Below are positions 46,124 through 55,418 of a stretch of 64,000 nucleotides of DNA, one piece after another. A model generated the notes under the pieces. That model searched no databases, had not been told where the DNA came from, and saw only the letters and a list, made by a program, of their open reading frames with translations. How positions within the stretch are numbered: position 1 is the stretch's first letter; each line of letters begins with the position of its first letter. The stretch comes from Microbacterium sp. AG1240 (lineage in GTDB: Bacteria; Actinomycetota; Actinomycetes; Actinomycetales; Microbacteriaceae). The position numbers were made by a program, and so were the translations under genes. Location of the stretch: NCBI RefSeq assembly GCF_003635115.1, contig NZ_RBXJ01000003.1, positions 507,324-571,323 on the forward strand, in the 5' to 3' direction.

Positions 46124-46688
46124 CCTCACCGACGACGCGCGCGTGCGCGAGACGGGGGCCGTTCTCGACGAGGGGTCGTTCACCCGCATCATCGAGCCCC
46201 GCTCCGATGCGCGCCTGCCTCTCGGCGACGGGACGTGGCATCAGCTCGCCCGGGCCTATGTCTGGGTGCAGATCATTTCGACCGGGGCCTCCGCCCTCGT
46301 CGTGCTCGCGGTGGCGATCGGTCTGCAGCTGTGGCTCGACCAGCCGTGGACGTGGATCCCCGCCGGCATCGTGCTGCTCCTGTGTCTCATCTCGCTCGCG
46401 ATCACGCCGCGTCAGGCGCGTTCCTACGGGTACCAGCTGCGGCGTGACGACCTCGTGTTCCGACGCGGCATCCTCTGGCAGCGCATGGTTGCGGTGCCCT
46501 ACGGGCGCATGCAGCTGATCGACATCACGCACGGGCCCCTCGACCGCGGTTTCGGCATCGCGCAGCTGAAGCTCGTCACCGCCGCCGCCTCCACCGGCGT
46601 GACCATTCCGGGACTGACGCAGAAGGCCGCCGAGAGCCTGCGCGACACCCTCGTCGACGTCGCCGAGACCCGGCGGACCGGCCTGTGA
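46080..46688 (+). CDS. Bacterial PH domain (YdbS-like) membrane protein
   Basis: A 202-residue protein with two membrane helices (about 60-105) followed by a bPH2 domain containing GYQLRRDDLVFRRGILWQR and VPYGRMQLIDITHGPLDRGFG. GGAAGGACGACG is the ribosome site. It overlaps the next gene by 4 bp. The pair corresponds to Bacillus YdbS and YdbT, membrane proteins linked to resistance against some antimicrobial peptides; the role here is inferred. Confidence 0.88.
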   Translation: MTNNPEATPQASPTDLTDDARVRETGAVLDEGSFTRIIEPRSDARLPLGDGTWHQLARAYVWVQIISTGASALVVLAVAIGLQLWLDQPWTWIPAGIVLLLCLISLAITPRQARSYGYQLRRDDLVFRRGILWQRMVAVPYGRMQLIDITHGPLDRGFGIAQLKLVTAAASTGVTIPGLTQKAAESLRDTLVDVAETRRTGL

Positions 46689-48373
46689 GCGAAGCCTCCG
46701 CCCCGTCCGCGCCCCCGGCAGACGAGGTGCGCTCGCCGCTCAGCGATGGCGAGTGGCACCGGATGCATCCGCTCACCCCGCTCCTGCGCGGGGGACTCTT
46801 CCTCCTCGTGGTCGGGGGTATCGCGATCGCGAACCTTCGCGAGCGGCTCGTCGAGTGGCTGCTGCCGGCGTTCGCCCCGGAACTCGCCGACGGCGAGTTG
46901 CCACCTGACCCGATCGACTACCTCGTCAGCCGTAACCTGCTGCTCATCGCCCTCCTCGCGGTGCTCGGCACCGTCGTCGTGCTGCTGCTGCTGTTCTCGC
47001 TGTCGTGGCGGTTCCACACGTTCCGCATCACCGACGACGACGTCGAGGTGCGCTCGGGCGTGCTCTTCCGCACCCATCGGCGCGCCCCGCTCGACCGCGT
47101 GCAGGGCGTCAACCTGACCCGGCCGCTCGTCGCGCGTCTGCTCGGGGTCGGGAAGCTGGAGGTCGTCGGGGCGGGGACCGATTCGAACGTGAAGCTCGAG
47201 TACCTCTCGACGTCGGACGCCGAGACCATCCGCACCGACATCCTGCGCTTGGCATCGGGTCGTCGCCTCGGCGGGAGCGCGGCCGCACGCAGCGGCGGCA
47301 CCCGCGTGAGGCAGGCCGCCTCCGCGGTCGGCGCGGGTCTGACGGGTCTCGTCGACGGCGACGACCAGGGCGACGTCGAACCCGAGTCGGTGGTGCACAT
47401 CCCCGCCGGCCGCCTCATCGCCTCGCGCCTTCTCAGCGCCACGACCCTCGTGCTGATCGCGCTCATCGTGGCCATCGTGGTGGGTTCCATCGTCGGCTCG
47501 ATCTGGGTGCTGTTCTCGTTCGTGCCTGCCGTCCTCGGGTTCGGCGCCTACTACGTGAGGTCGGTGACGCGGTCGCTGCGGTACTCGATCGCCCCCATGC
47601 CGAGCGGCACCCGCATCACCTTCGGCCTCTTCACGACCGTGAGCGAGACCCTGCCCCCGGGCCGCGTCCACGCCGTCGAGGTGCGCCAGTCGATCTTCTG
47701 GCGGCCGTTCGGCTGGTGGTCGATCACGGTGAACCGCCTGTCCGGCCGGTCGTCCAGCGATACGAACGCCGACCAGTTCACGACCGTGCTGCCGGTGGGA
47801 ACGCGCGCCGACGTCGAGCGCGTGCTCAGGCTGCTCATGCCGGCCCTCCCCGACGAGGACTGGCCGTTCGTCTTCGATCAGGGCATCCTCGGCCCCCGTG
47901 CCGGTGATCCGTACGCGACGACGCCCGCGCGCGCTCGGCTTCTGCGTCCGCTGTCGTGGCGGCGCAACGGCTACCTGCTGACGTCCGACGCGCTCTTTCT
48001 CCGTCGCGGTTTCATCTGGCGTGCGCTCGGCGTCTTTCCTCTGGCGCGTATGCAGAGCGTCGGGATCGCGCAGGGTCCGGTCGACCGCATGCTGGGCGTG
48101 GCGAACCTCACCGCGCACGTGGTGGCGGGATCGGTGACGACCTCCGTGGGGATCCTCGAGCTGGATGACGCGCTGCGAGGGTTCGAGGATGCTGCGCACG
48201 GGATCGTCGCCGCATCCGCCGGCGATCGCAGCCACCGGTGGGCGTCGTCCGAGCCCGATCAGACGCCCGCGGGGGAGTCCGTCGCCGAGCCCGCCGACCC
48301 GGTCGACCCCGCCCACCCGGTCGCCGAGCCTGTCGACCAGCCCGTCGAGGCGTCGGATCGGAGTCCCCGATGA
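46685..48373 (+). CDS. Bacterial PH domain (YdbT-like) membrane protein
   Basis: A 562-residue protein with three bPH2 units separated by paired membrane helices: RITDDDVEVRSGVLFRTH, the central unit around APMPSGTRITFGLF and a last unit LTSDALFLRRGFIWRALGVFPLARMQSV. The tail is Pro/Val-rich. It is coupled to the YdbS-like gene by a 4-bp overlap and to DUF2520 by another. Probably forms a complex with the YdbS-like partner in the membrane. Confidence 0.88.
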   Translation: MSEASAPSAPPADEVRSPLSDGEWHRMHPLTPLLRGGLFLLVVGGIAIANLRERLVEWLLPAFAPELADGELPPDPIDYLVSRNLLLIALLAVLGTVVVLLLLFSLSWRFHTFRITDDDVEVRSGVLFRTHRRAPLDRVQGVNLTRPLVARLLGVGKLEVVGAGTDSNVKLEYLSTSDAETIRTDILRLASGRRLGGSAAARSGGTRVRQAASAVGAGLTGLVDGDDQGDVEPESVVHIPAGRLIASRLLSATTLVLIALIVAIVVGSIVGSIWVLFSFVPAVLGFGAYYVRSVTRSLRYSIAPMPSGTRITFGLFTTVSETLPPGRVHAVEVRQSIFWRPFGWWSITVNRLSGRSSSDTNADQFTTVLPVGTRADVERVLRLLMPALPDEDWPFVFDQGILGPRAGDPYATTPARARLLRPLSWRRNGYLLTSDALFLRRGFIWRALGVFPLARMQSVGIAQGPVDRMLGVANLTAHVVAGSVTTSVGILELDDALRGFEDAAHGIVAASAGDRSHRWASSEPDQTPAGESVAEPADPVDPAHPVAEPVDQPVEASDRSPR

Positions 48374-49098
48374 GCGGGCCGGGGCGCGACGGACGACTCG
48401 GCGTCGGCATCATCGGAGCGGGCAAGGTCGGACCCGTGATCGGATCGGCGCTCGCCGGCGCGGGGCACGCTCTCGTGGGCATCACCTCCGGGTCCGACGA
48501 CGACCGGGTCGAGGCCATCCTCCCGGGTGTGCCGGTGCTGGCCGCCGACGAGGTCGTGCGCCGCAGTGAGCTCGTCGTGATCGCCGTGCCCCACGACGAG
48601 CTCGCCGGCCTCGTCGCCGGTCTCGCGGAGGTCGGAGCGTGGCAGCCGGGCCAGCTCGTCCTCCACACCGACGCCGCGCACGGCATCGCGGTGCTCGAAC
48701 CGGCTCTGCGATCCGGCGCGATCCCGCTGGCGATCCATCCGGCGATCAGCTTCACGGGCACCTCGATAGACCTGCGGGCCCTCAGCCAGGGCTACGCCGC
48801 CGTCACCGCGCCGGGGCCCGTGCTGCCCATCGCCCAGGCGCTCGCGGTCGAGCTGGGGTGCGAGCCGGTCGTCGTCGCCGATGCCGATCGGCCCGCGTAC
48901 GCCGAGGCGATCGCGACGGCCACGGAGTTCTCGCGCTCGATCGTGCGACAGGCGGCGGGCATGCTCACCCGCCTCGGCGTCGAGAACGCGGGAGGGTATC
49001 TCTCCGCCCTCGTGCGTTCGACCGTCGACCAGGCGCTCGCCGAGGGAGCGCCCCCGCACAGGGACCCGCTCGGTCCCGACGCTACGATCGACGGATGA
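48370..49098 (+). CDS. Rossmann-fold DUF2520 protein
   Basis: A 242-residue two-domain protein. The N-terminal Rossmann domain has LGVGIIGAGKVGPVIGSALAGAG and VVIAVPHDEL; the C-terminal DUF2520 helical domain begins AISFTGTSIDLRAL. The architecture resembles ketopantoate reductase or F420/NADP oxidoreductases. In mycobacteria the same protein (Rv3603c) precedes panC. A role as the ketopantoate reductase of this pathway is attractive but unproven. The panC promoter lies inside its last codons. Confidence 0.85.
   Translation: MSGPGRDGRLGVGIIGAGKVGPVIGSALAGAGHALVGITSGSDDDRVEAILPGVPVLAADEVVRRSELVVIAVPHDELAGLVAGLAEVGAWQPGQLVLHTDAAHGIAVLEPALRSGAIPLAIHPAISFTGTSIDLRALSQGYAAVTAPGPVLPIAQALAVELGCEPVVVADADRPAYAEAIATATEFSRSIVRQAAGMLTRLGVENAGGYLSALVRSTVDQALAEGAPPHRDPLGPDATIDG
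49083..49088 (+). promoter_or_regulatory. -10 box of panC inside the DUF2520 gene
   Basis: TACGAT ends 6 nt before the panC ATG, within the coding end of the DUF2520 gene. Confidence 0.45.
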
Positions 49099-49946
49099 TC
49101 CGCTCCCTCGACGCGCTGCGTTCCCGCCTCACCGAGCTGCGCTCGGGCGCCGAAGGCGGCAGCGCGTCGGTCGCGCTGGTGTCGACGCTCGGCGCCCTCC
49201 ACGACGCCCACGTCGACCTCGTCGAGCGGGCTCGGGAGAGCGCCGACCTCGTGGTCGTCGCGTCGTTCGTGAACCCCCTGCGCTTCCGCACCTCCGCAGA
49301 CGTCGAGGCCTATCCGGTGCGACGCGCGCAGGACGACGCGCTCCTCGACAGGCTCGGCGTCGACGTCGTGTTCGCACCCGACGCGGCGGAGATCCTTCCC
49401 GCGGGCATCGCGACCACGCGCGTCTCTGCCGGAGACCTCGGCCTCCGCTACGAGGGGCGCACGCGGCCGTACTACTTCGACGGCCTGCTCACGGCCGAGG
49501 CCATCCTCTTCCACCTGATCCGGCCCGATGTCGCGGTCTACGGCGAGCGCGATCTGCAGCGTGTCTTCCTCGTGCGACGGATGATCCGCGATCTCTTCTT
49601 CGACATCGAGGTCGCCACCGTGCCGACCGTGCGCAGCGACGACGGGCTGCCGATCTCGAGCCGTGTCGCCCTGCTCGAACCCGCCGATCGTCGGGCCGCC
49701 GCGCTCCTGCCGCGCGCCCTCGAGGCTGCCGCGTCGAACGCCGATCGCGGTGTCGACGCGTGCATCGCGGCGGCGCAGTCGTCGCTCATGGGTGAGGAGC
49801 GCATCCGCCTCGAGTACCTGAACGTCGTCGATCCGGCGACCTTCCTCCCGGTCGACGAGGCGCACTCCGGGCGCGCTCTCGCGCTCATCGCGGCGACCGT
49901 CGCCGGGCACCGCTTCATCGACAACGCCGAGATCTCGCTGCCCTGA
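49095..49946 (+). CDS. panC: Pantoate-beta-alanine ligase family protein, divergent active site
   Basis: A 283-residue member of the pantothenate synthetase family, which activates pantoate with ATP and joins it to beta-alanine. Both ATP-binding His are kept (TLGALHDAH, His36 and His39), as are Asn60, Asp153, Ser188 and Arg190. But the positions of M. tuberculosis Gln72 and Gln164, which contact pantoate, are Arg63 and Arg156, and Lys160 is Arg152 (GERDLQR for GEKDYQQ). SSRN is SSRV. It overlaps the DUF2520 gene by 4 bp. It may be a working PanC with a shifted pocket or use another acid. Confidence 0.8.
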   Translation: MIRSLDALRSRLTELRSGAEGGSASVALVSTLGALHDAHVDLVERARESADLVVVASFVNPLRFRTSADVEAYPVRRAQDDALLDRLGVDVVFAPDAAEILPAGIATTRVSAGDLGLRYEGRTRPYYFDGLLTAEAILFHLIRPDVAVYGERDLQRVFLVRRMIRDLFFDIEVATVPTVRSDDGLPISSRVALLEPADRRAAALLPRALEAAASNADRGVDACIAAAQSSLMGEERIRLEYLNVVDPATFLPVDEAHSGRALALIAATVAGHRFIDNAEISLP

Positions 49947-49995
49947 GGCGGCCCTCGGGCGAGGGGCAGCGCCCGAGTCGGTCGACGCCGCTCGG

Positions 49996-50001
49996 TAGGA
50001 T
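49996..50001 (+). promoter_or_regulatory. -10 box of lysS, leaderless
   Basis: TAGGAT, 7 nt before the lysS ATG. Confidence 0.5.
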
Positions 50002-50008
50002 CGAGAGC

Positions 50009-51526
50009 ATGACCGACGCCCCCGACGCCGCCCCTGAAACGCCCGACGACGACGTCATCGAGCAGAAGGCCGTGCGTCTCGCCAAGCGCGAGCGGCTGCT
50101 GGCCGAGCGGACGGATGCTGCGGGCGGGCCCTACCCGGTGACGGTGCCCGTCACCGACACCATCCCCGCGCTGCGCGAGCGGTTCGCCGCTCTCGAGGCG
50201 GGCGACGAGACGGGCGTGACGGCCGCCGTCGCCGGGCGCATCGTCTTCAGCCGCAACACCGGCAAGCTCTGCTTCGCCTCGCTGCAATCGGGCGACGGCA
50301 GCCGCATCCAGGCGATGGTCTCGCTGGCGTCGGTGGGCGAGGAGTCGCTCCAGGCGTGGAAGGAACTCGTCGACCTCGGTGACCACGTCTACGTCTCGGG
50401 CGAGGTGATCTCGAGCCGCCGCGGCGAGCTGTCGATCATGGTGGCCGACTGGCGCATCGCCGCGAAGGCCGTGCTGCCGCTTCCGAACCTGCACTCCGAG
50501 CTCAGCGAGGAGAGCCGGGTGCGCAGCCGCTTCCTCGACCTCATCGTGCGCGACCGCGCCCGCGAGACCGTGCTCGCCCGCGCGAAGGTCAACGCGAGCC
50601 TGCGGCAGACGTTCTCGGGTCACGACTTCGTCGAGGTCGAGACGCCCATGCTCCAGGTGCAGCACGGCGGTGCCAGCGCTCGCCCGTTCGTGACGCGCTC
50701 GAACGCCTTCGACACCGAGCTGTTCCTCCGCATCGCTCCCGAGCTCTTCCTCAAGCGCGCCGTCGTCGGCGGCATCGACCGCGTGTTCGAGATCAACCGC
50801 AACTTCCGCAACGAGGGCGCCGACTCCACCCACAGCCCCGAGTTCGCGATGCTCGAGGCCTACCAGTCGTATTCCGACTACAACGGCATCGCCGATCTGA
50901 CGCAGGAGCTCGTGCAGAACGCGGCGATCGCGGTGGCCGGGTCGACCACCGTCACCTGGGCGGACGGCACGGAGTACGACCTGGGCGGTCAGTGGGACCG
51001 CATCTCGATGTACGCGTCGCTGTCCGACGCATCCGGCCGCTCCATCACCCCCGAGACGACGGCCGACGACCTCGCCGCCTTCGCGTCGGAGGTCGGCGTC
51101 GACGAGCCCGCGCACCCGACGCACGGCAAGTGGGTGGAGGAGCTCTGGGAGCACTTCGTGAAGCCCTCGCTGACGCGGCCCACCTTCGTCATGGACTTCC
51201 CCGTCGACACGAGCCCCCTGGTGCGCGAGCACCGTTCCATCGCCGGGGTCGTCGAGAAGTGGGACCTCTACGTGCGCGGCTTCGAGCTGGCCACCGGGTA
51301 CTCCGAGCTGATCGACCCGGTGATCCAGCGCGAGCGCTTCGTCGAGCAGGCGCAGCTCGCGGCTCGCGGCGACGTCGAGGCGATGCGCATCGACGAGGAG
51401 TTCCTGCGGGCACTCGAGCACGGCATGCCGCCCACCGGCGGCATGGGCATGGGGATCGACCGTCTGCTCATGGCGATCACGGGCCTCGGCATCCGCGAGA
51501 CGATCCTCTTCCCGCTCGTCAAGTAA
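50009..51526 (+). CDS. lysS: Lysine-tRNA ligase, class II
   Basis: A 505-residue class II synthetase charging tRNA-Lys. The OB-fold anticodon domain (about 55-170) precedes the catalytic core with motif 1 around VRSRFLDLIVRDR, motif 2 in FEINRNFRNEGADSTHSPEF and motif 3 in PTGGMGMGIDRLLMAITG. Unlike the mycobacterial order, no panD, coaX or lsr2 gene is next to it; a DUF4192 gene converges on it 15 bp downstream. Confidence 0.98.
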   Translation: MTDAPDAAPETPDDDVIEQKAVRLAKRERLLAERTDAAGGPYPVTVPVTDTIPALRERFAALEAGDETGVTAAVAGRIVFSRNTGKLCFASLQSGDGSRIQAMVSLASVGEESLQAWKELVDLGDHVYVSGEVISSRRGELSIMVADWRIAAKAVLPLPNLHSELSEESRVRSRFLDLIVRDRARETVLARAKVNASLRQTFSGHDFVEVETPMLQVQHGGASARPFVTRSNAFDTELFLRIAPELFLKRAVVGGIDRVFEINRNFRNEGADSTHSPEFAMLEAYQSYSDYNGIADLTQELVQNAAIAVAGSTTVTWADGTEYDLGGQWDRISMYASLSDASGRSITPETTADDLAAFASEVGVDEPAHPTHGKWVEELWEHFVKPSLTRPTFVMDFPVDTSPLVREHRSIAGVVEKWDLYVRGFELATGYSELIDPVIQRERFVEQAQLAARGDVEAMRIDEEFLRALEHGMPPTGGMGMGIDRLLMAITGLGIRETILFPLVK

Positions 51527-51541
51527 TCGCACCCGGCCGCC

Positions 51542-52705
51542 TCAGATCACCTGCGTGACCGGCCCGCGCGGCACCGGGCGTTCGAAGACCCACTCGGGCA
51601 GGTGCGCGTTCGCGACGAAGGTCAGCACGATCCCGCTGAGACCGTGCGCGGGGTCGATCTTCACGGCCTCCTCGGCGTAGGCCGCGGCGTGGGTCGATCG
51701 GCCGAGCGCCCACGACAACCAGGCGCACGCGGCCAGTGCGCCCGGCCGATCGTCGCGCGGAACGGCGGCGGCGATCCGTCGCGACAGTTCGAGGGCGAGG
51801 CCCAGCCTCTCCGGATCGGGGCGCGGCCCTTCTCCCCACATCGACGCCGCGAGTTCGTCGGGATACGCCTCGCCGTCCTGCCAACGAAGCTGCGCCTCGG
51901 CGGCACGGTCTCCGGCCTCGAGGCCGCGGCACCACTGCGTGAGAGCGATGTCTCGGAGCGCCGGCCGCGCGAGCGACCACCCGAGGGCCGCGGCCTGGAA
52001 GGCGTCGAGACGGGAGGGATCCCAGTCGAGGGCGTCCTCGAGCAGGAGGGGGAGGTCGTCGAGAGCCTCCGCGGCGGCGAGGGCGCGCGGGTCGATCCGC
52101 GCGGGGTCGTCGGGCAGGTCGGGGTCGGCCCAGGTCTCGTTCTGCAGCACCGACACCGCGAACGACAGATCGTGAAGCGCTCGTCCGACGCGTTCCTTCT
52201 CGGCGAGATCCACCGGCGGCAGCGTGTGGCCGGTCGACTGATCGCCCGGGTCGAGCGGAAGGTCGTCGAGCTCCGCGCGATCCAGGCGGAGCTCGGCGAG
52301 GTCGCGCCCCTCCGGCGGGCATCCGGGGTCGACGTACGACCCCCAGCCGTCTGATGCGACGCAGAGCGCGTCGCGGACGTCGAGACCGCAGATGTCGGCC
52401 CGGGCCAGCAGCGCACTCATCAGGCGGTCGTGGGGAAGGCCCTCGCACTCCGCGAAGCCGGCATCGGTGTAGACGACGGGCGCCAGGGCGTCGGCCGTCG
52501 CGATCCGGCAGATCAGCCCGATGAAGGTGGAGGCCACCCGCTCGACGTCGTCGGTGTCGTCGGGGAGGTCGAGTCGCATCACACCCAGTGTGCGATTGCC
52601 CGCGAACGGTACGAGAACGAGGCTTCGCGAGGGGGAGAAGCCCGCGAGGCGGGGGACCAGGGCGAGGAAGTCGGCGGCGGTGGTGGCCTTGAAGATCGGG
52701 GTCAT
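51542..52705 (-). CDS. DUF4192 family protein
   Basis: A 387-residue actinobacterial protein of unknown function. It begins MTPIFKATTAADFLALVPRL with the conserved GFSPSRSLVLVPFAG block. The C-terminal half is helical, with ALAACAWLSWALGRSTHAAAYAEEAV resembling TPR-like pairs. No membrane helix or catalytic motif is seen. The ATG at 52705 has GGTGGG upstream; in-frame starts further up are weaker. Confidence 0.85.
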   Translation of the reverse strand: MTPIFKATTAADFLALVPRLAGFSPSRSLVLVPFAGNRTLGVMRLDLPDDTDDVERVASTFIGLICRIATADALAPVVYTDAGFAECEGLPHDRLMSALLARADICGLDVRDALCVASDGWGSYVDPGCPPEGRDLAELRLDRAELDDLPLDPGDQSTGHTLPPVDLAEKERVGRALHDLSFAVSVLQNETWADPDLPDDPARIDPRALAAAEALDDLPLLLEDALDWDPSRLDAFQAAALGWSLARPALRDIALTQWCRGLEAGDRAAEAQLRWQDGEAYPDELAASMWGEGPRPDPERLGLALELSRRIAAAVPRDDRPGALAACAWLSWALGRSTHAAAYAEEAVKIDPAHGLSGIVLTFVANAHLPEWVFERPVPRGPVTQVI

Positions 52706-52809
52706 GCACCCACCGTCGTGCGCGGCGCACCCGCCGACGCCGGTGCGGGGCGCGGATGTGGAGGAGTACCGGGATCGCACCGCTTGGGGAGGAGGCGCTG
52801 AACAGCGCG

Positions 52810-52815
52810 TATCCT
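52810..52815 (+). promoter_or_regulatory. -10 box of 65-residue membrane protein gene
   Basis: TATCCT, 6 nt before the GTG start at 52822. A possible -35 (TTGGGG at 52784) is 20 bp away, longer than ideal. Confidence 0.45.
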
Positions 52816-52821
52816 TGGGAT

Positions 52822-53019
52822 GTGGACTCCTACGCCGCCGCCGTGATCTGGTCGCTCCTGCCGACCGTGGTGGTGTCGGTCGTGTTCTACTTCGTGATCC
52901 GCAACGTCATCCGCATGGATCGCACCGAGCGCAAGGTCTACGCGAAGATCGAGGCCGAGGAGCGCGCCAAGCGCGGACTCGCCCCCGTCTCCTCCTCCGC
53001 GCCGTCCGCCGACAGCTGA
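52822..53019 (+). CDS. Small single-pass membrane protein
   Basis: A 65-residue protein: one helix (AAVIWSLLPTVVVSVVFYFV) followed by a charged, helical cytoplasmic tail (MDRTERKVYAKIEAEERAK) and a Ser/Ala end. Similar short proteins are common in actinobacteria, but I know no function. The GTG start is chosen because a TATCCT box ends 6 nt upstream; the earlier in-frame ATG would place the promoter inside the gene. Confidence 0.7.
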   Translation: MDSYAAAVIWSLLPTVVVSVVFYFVIRNVIRMDRTERKVYAKIEAEERAKRGLAPVSSSAPSADS

Positions 53020-53097
53020 GCCGGCCCACCCCGCCCGCGGCGCGGGCTCGCGCCCTCGCGCCGCTACGCTGAGGGCAGCAGCTCGCCGGGAGGTCTC

Positions 53098-54564
53098 GTG
53101 ATCAGCATCACGTTCGACGCGACGTGGTGGGTCGTCACGATCTTCGTCGCCGATCTGATCATCCGCGTCGCCGCCATCATCATCGTGCCCCGCAACCGAC
53201 GGCCCACGGCCGCGATGGCGTGGCTGCTCGCGATCTACTTCATCCCGTTCATCGGGGTGCTGCTGTTCCTCCTCATCGGCAACCCTCGGTTGCCCAGGAA
53301 GCTCCGCCGCAAGCAGGCGGCGATCAACGAGTACCTCCACGACACGAGCGACTCGCTCGACTTCGGAACGCTCCGCCCGGATGCCCCGCACTGGTTCACC
53401 GCGCTGGTGGCCATGAACCGCAACCTCGGTGCGATGCCCCTGGCCGGCGACAACGACGCGCGCATCATCCACGACTATCAGGAGAGCCTCGACGCGATGG
53501 CCGAGGCCATCGGCCGCGCCGAGCGGTACGTGCACGTCGAGTTCTACATCCTGCAATCGGATGCGGCGACCGACGGCTTCTTCCGCGCTCTCGAGCAGGC
53601 CGCGGCGCGAGGCGTCGTCGTCCGCGTGCTGCTGGATCACTGGGCGAACCGCGGCAAACCCTTCTACACGCAGACCCTCGCGCGATTGGACGCGATGGGG
53701 GCGCGATGGCACCTCCTGCTCCCGGTGCAGCCGCTCAAAGGCAAGTACCAGCGACCCGACCTCCGCAATCACCGCAAGCTCCTCGTCATCGACGGCGACC
53801 TCGCGTACATGGGTTCGCAGAACGTCACCGATTCCACGTACAACCTGCCGAAGAACATCCGCCGGGGCCTGCACTGGGTCGACCTCATGGTGCGCGTGCA
53901 GGGTCCGGTCGTCGCGAGCATCAACGCCGTCTTCCTGAGCGACTGGTACAGCGAGACCGACGAGATCCTCACCGACGAGATCGACATCGCCAGCGTGCAG
54001 TCGGGCCCCGGCGACCTCGACTGCCAGATCGTGCCGTCCGGCCCGGGGTTCGATTTCCAGAACAACCTGAAGCTGTTCCTCGGCCTCCTCCTCGCCGCCG
54101 AGAAGAAGATCATCATCGTCAGCCCGTACTTCGTGCCCGATGAGGCTCTGCTGCTGGCGATCACGACCGCGTGCCAGAAGGGCGTGCACGTCGAGCTGTT
54201 CGTCTCCGAGGAGGGCGATCAGGCCATGGTCTACCACGCGCAGCGGAGCTACTACGAGGCGCTCCTGCGGGCGGGCGTGAAGATCTGGATGTACCGGAGG
54301 CCCTACATCCTGCATTCCAAGAGCCTCACGATCGACGACGACGTCGCCGTCATCGGATCGAGCAACATGGACATGCGCTCCTTCGGTCTCAACCTCGAGA
54401 TCTCGATGCTCATCCGCGGCGACGAGTTCGTCCGCGATCTCCGTGCCGTCGAGGACATGTACCGCGACCTCAGTCGCGAGCTCACGATGGAGGAGTGGCG
54501 CACACAGCCGCTGCGTTCCACGGTGCTCGACAACCTCGCCAGGCTCACCTCCGCGCTGCAGTAG
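53098..54564 (+). CDS. cls: Cardiolipin synthase (PLD family)
   Basis: A 488-residue membrane enzyme that makes cardiolipin from two phosphatidylglycerol molecules. Two N-terminal helices (about 8-25 and 38-60) anchor it, and the two HKD motifs are NHRKLLVIDGD (about residue 224) and LHSKSLTIDDD (about 406), each followed by GSxN. The GTG start follows GGGAGGTCTC. Confidence 0.95.
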   Translation: MISITFDATWWVVTIFVADLIIRVAAIIIVPRNRRPTAAMAWLLAIYFIPFIGVLLFLLIGNPRLPRKLRRKQAAINEYLHDTSDSLDFGTLRPDAPHWFTALVAMNRNLGAMPLAGDNDARIIHDYQESLDAMAEAIGRAERYVHVEFYILQSDAATDGFFRALEQAAARGVVVRVLLDHWANRGKPFYTQTLARLDAMGARWHLLLPVQPLKGKYQRPDLRNHRKLLVIDGDLAYMGSQNVTDSTYNLPKNIRRGLHWVDLMVRVQGPVVASINAVFLSDWYSETDEILTDEIDIASVQSGPGDLDCQIVPSGPGFDFQNNLKLFLGLLLAAEKKIIIVSPYFVPDEALLLAITTACQKGVHVELFVSEEGDQAMVYHAQRSYYEALLRAGVKIWMYRRPYILHSKSLTIDDDVAVIGSSNMDMRSFGLNLEISMLIRGDEFVRDLRAVEDMYRDLSRELTMEEWRTQPLRSTVLDNLARLTSALQ

Positions 54565-54650
54565 AGCGCAGCATCCGCGCCCTCCGTCGTGCGTCGCCGG
54601 GCCTTTCTGTGCAGGATGGGAGGACGCCCCGACCCGGAAGGTCCGCCTCC

Positions 54651-55397
54651 ATGACACGCACGACGTCGATCCTGGCCGCCGCCGCCTCGCTCCTCCTCAT
54701 GAGCGCAGGCCTCGCCGCGTGCGCGACCCCCACCGCTCCCGGGGCCTCCTCGGGAACCCCCGCGGCGTCGCCGTCGAGCGAGACGAGCGCGCCGGCCGAC
54801 GCCGACATCGACGCGGCCTGGCTCGGCGGCGGAACGATGATCGCCGTCCTGACGCGAGGAAGCTCGACGTGCGTGCCCGTGCCCTCCGACGTGGGCTACG
54901 CCGACGGGGTGCTGAGCGTGGAGCTCTCCGATCCGCAGGCCGGTCAGGCCTGCACGCGCGACCTCGTGCTGCGCGCCTTCGCGGTGGTCGCGCCCGAGGG
55001 CGTCGATCCCGCCGAAGACCTCGAGATCGTCGTGTCGGGCCCGGAGGCGAGCGGTTCGGTCGAGCTCGCGGGGGTCGCCGGGCTCGTCCCCTCCGACGGT
55101 CTTCAGGACGGCGGCGTGCCCACCGCGGGGTGGAGCACCGCCGAGGGCGTCATCGCCCTGCTCACCTGGGGGTCGTCGGGATGCCCGCCCGTCGTGCAGG
55201 ACGCCCTCGTGAGCGCCCCGGGCGAGATCACCGTGACGCTCGCGGAGTCGCCCGCCGACCGCATCTGTACGAGCGACTTCGCCCCGCGGGTCACCCTGGG
55301 CGAGGTTCCCGGGATCGAGAGCGGCACCGCCTACGAGCTGGTGCTCCAGGGCGACGGGCTCGAGGGAACCCGCATCCCGGTCGCCGGCGTGAACTGA
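54651..55397 (+). CDS. Lipoprotein of unknown function
   Basis: A 248-residue exported lipoprotein. The signal peptide ends in the lipobox SAGLAAC, so Cys24 would be lipidated. A low-complexity Ser/Thr/Pro stretch leads to two similar ~80-residue units (GGGTMIAVLTRGSSTCVPVP and AEGVIALLTWGSSGCPPVV), each with two Cys that could form a disulfide. I recognise no named domain. GGAAGG is the ribosome site. Confidence 0.8.
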   Translation: MTRTTSILAAAASLLLMSAGLAACATPTAPGASSGTPAASPSSETSAPADADIDAAWLGGGTMIAVLTRGSSTCVPVPSDVGYADGVLSVELSDPQAGQACTRDLVLRAFAVVAPEGVDPAEDLEIVVSGPEASGSVELAGVAGLVPSDGLQDGGVPTAGWSTAEGVIALLTWGSSGCPPVVQDALVSAPGEITVTLAESPADRICTSDFAPRVTLGEVPGIESGTAYELVLQGDGLEGTRIPVAGVN

Positions 55398-55418
55398 CCG
55401 CGACGACCGGGACGCGCG

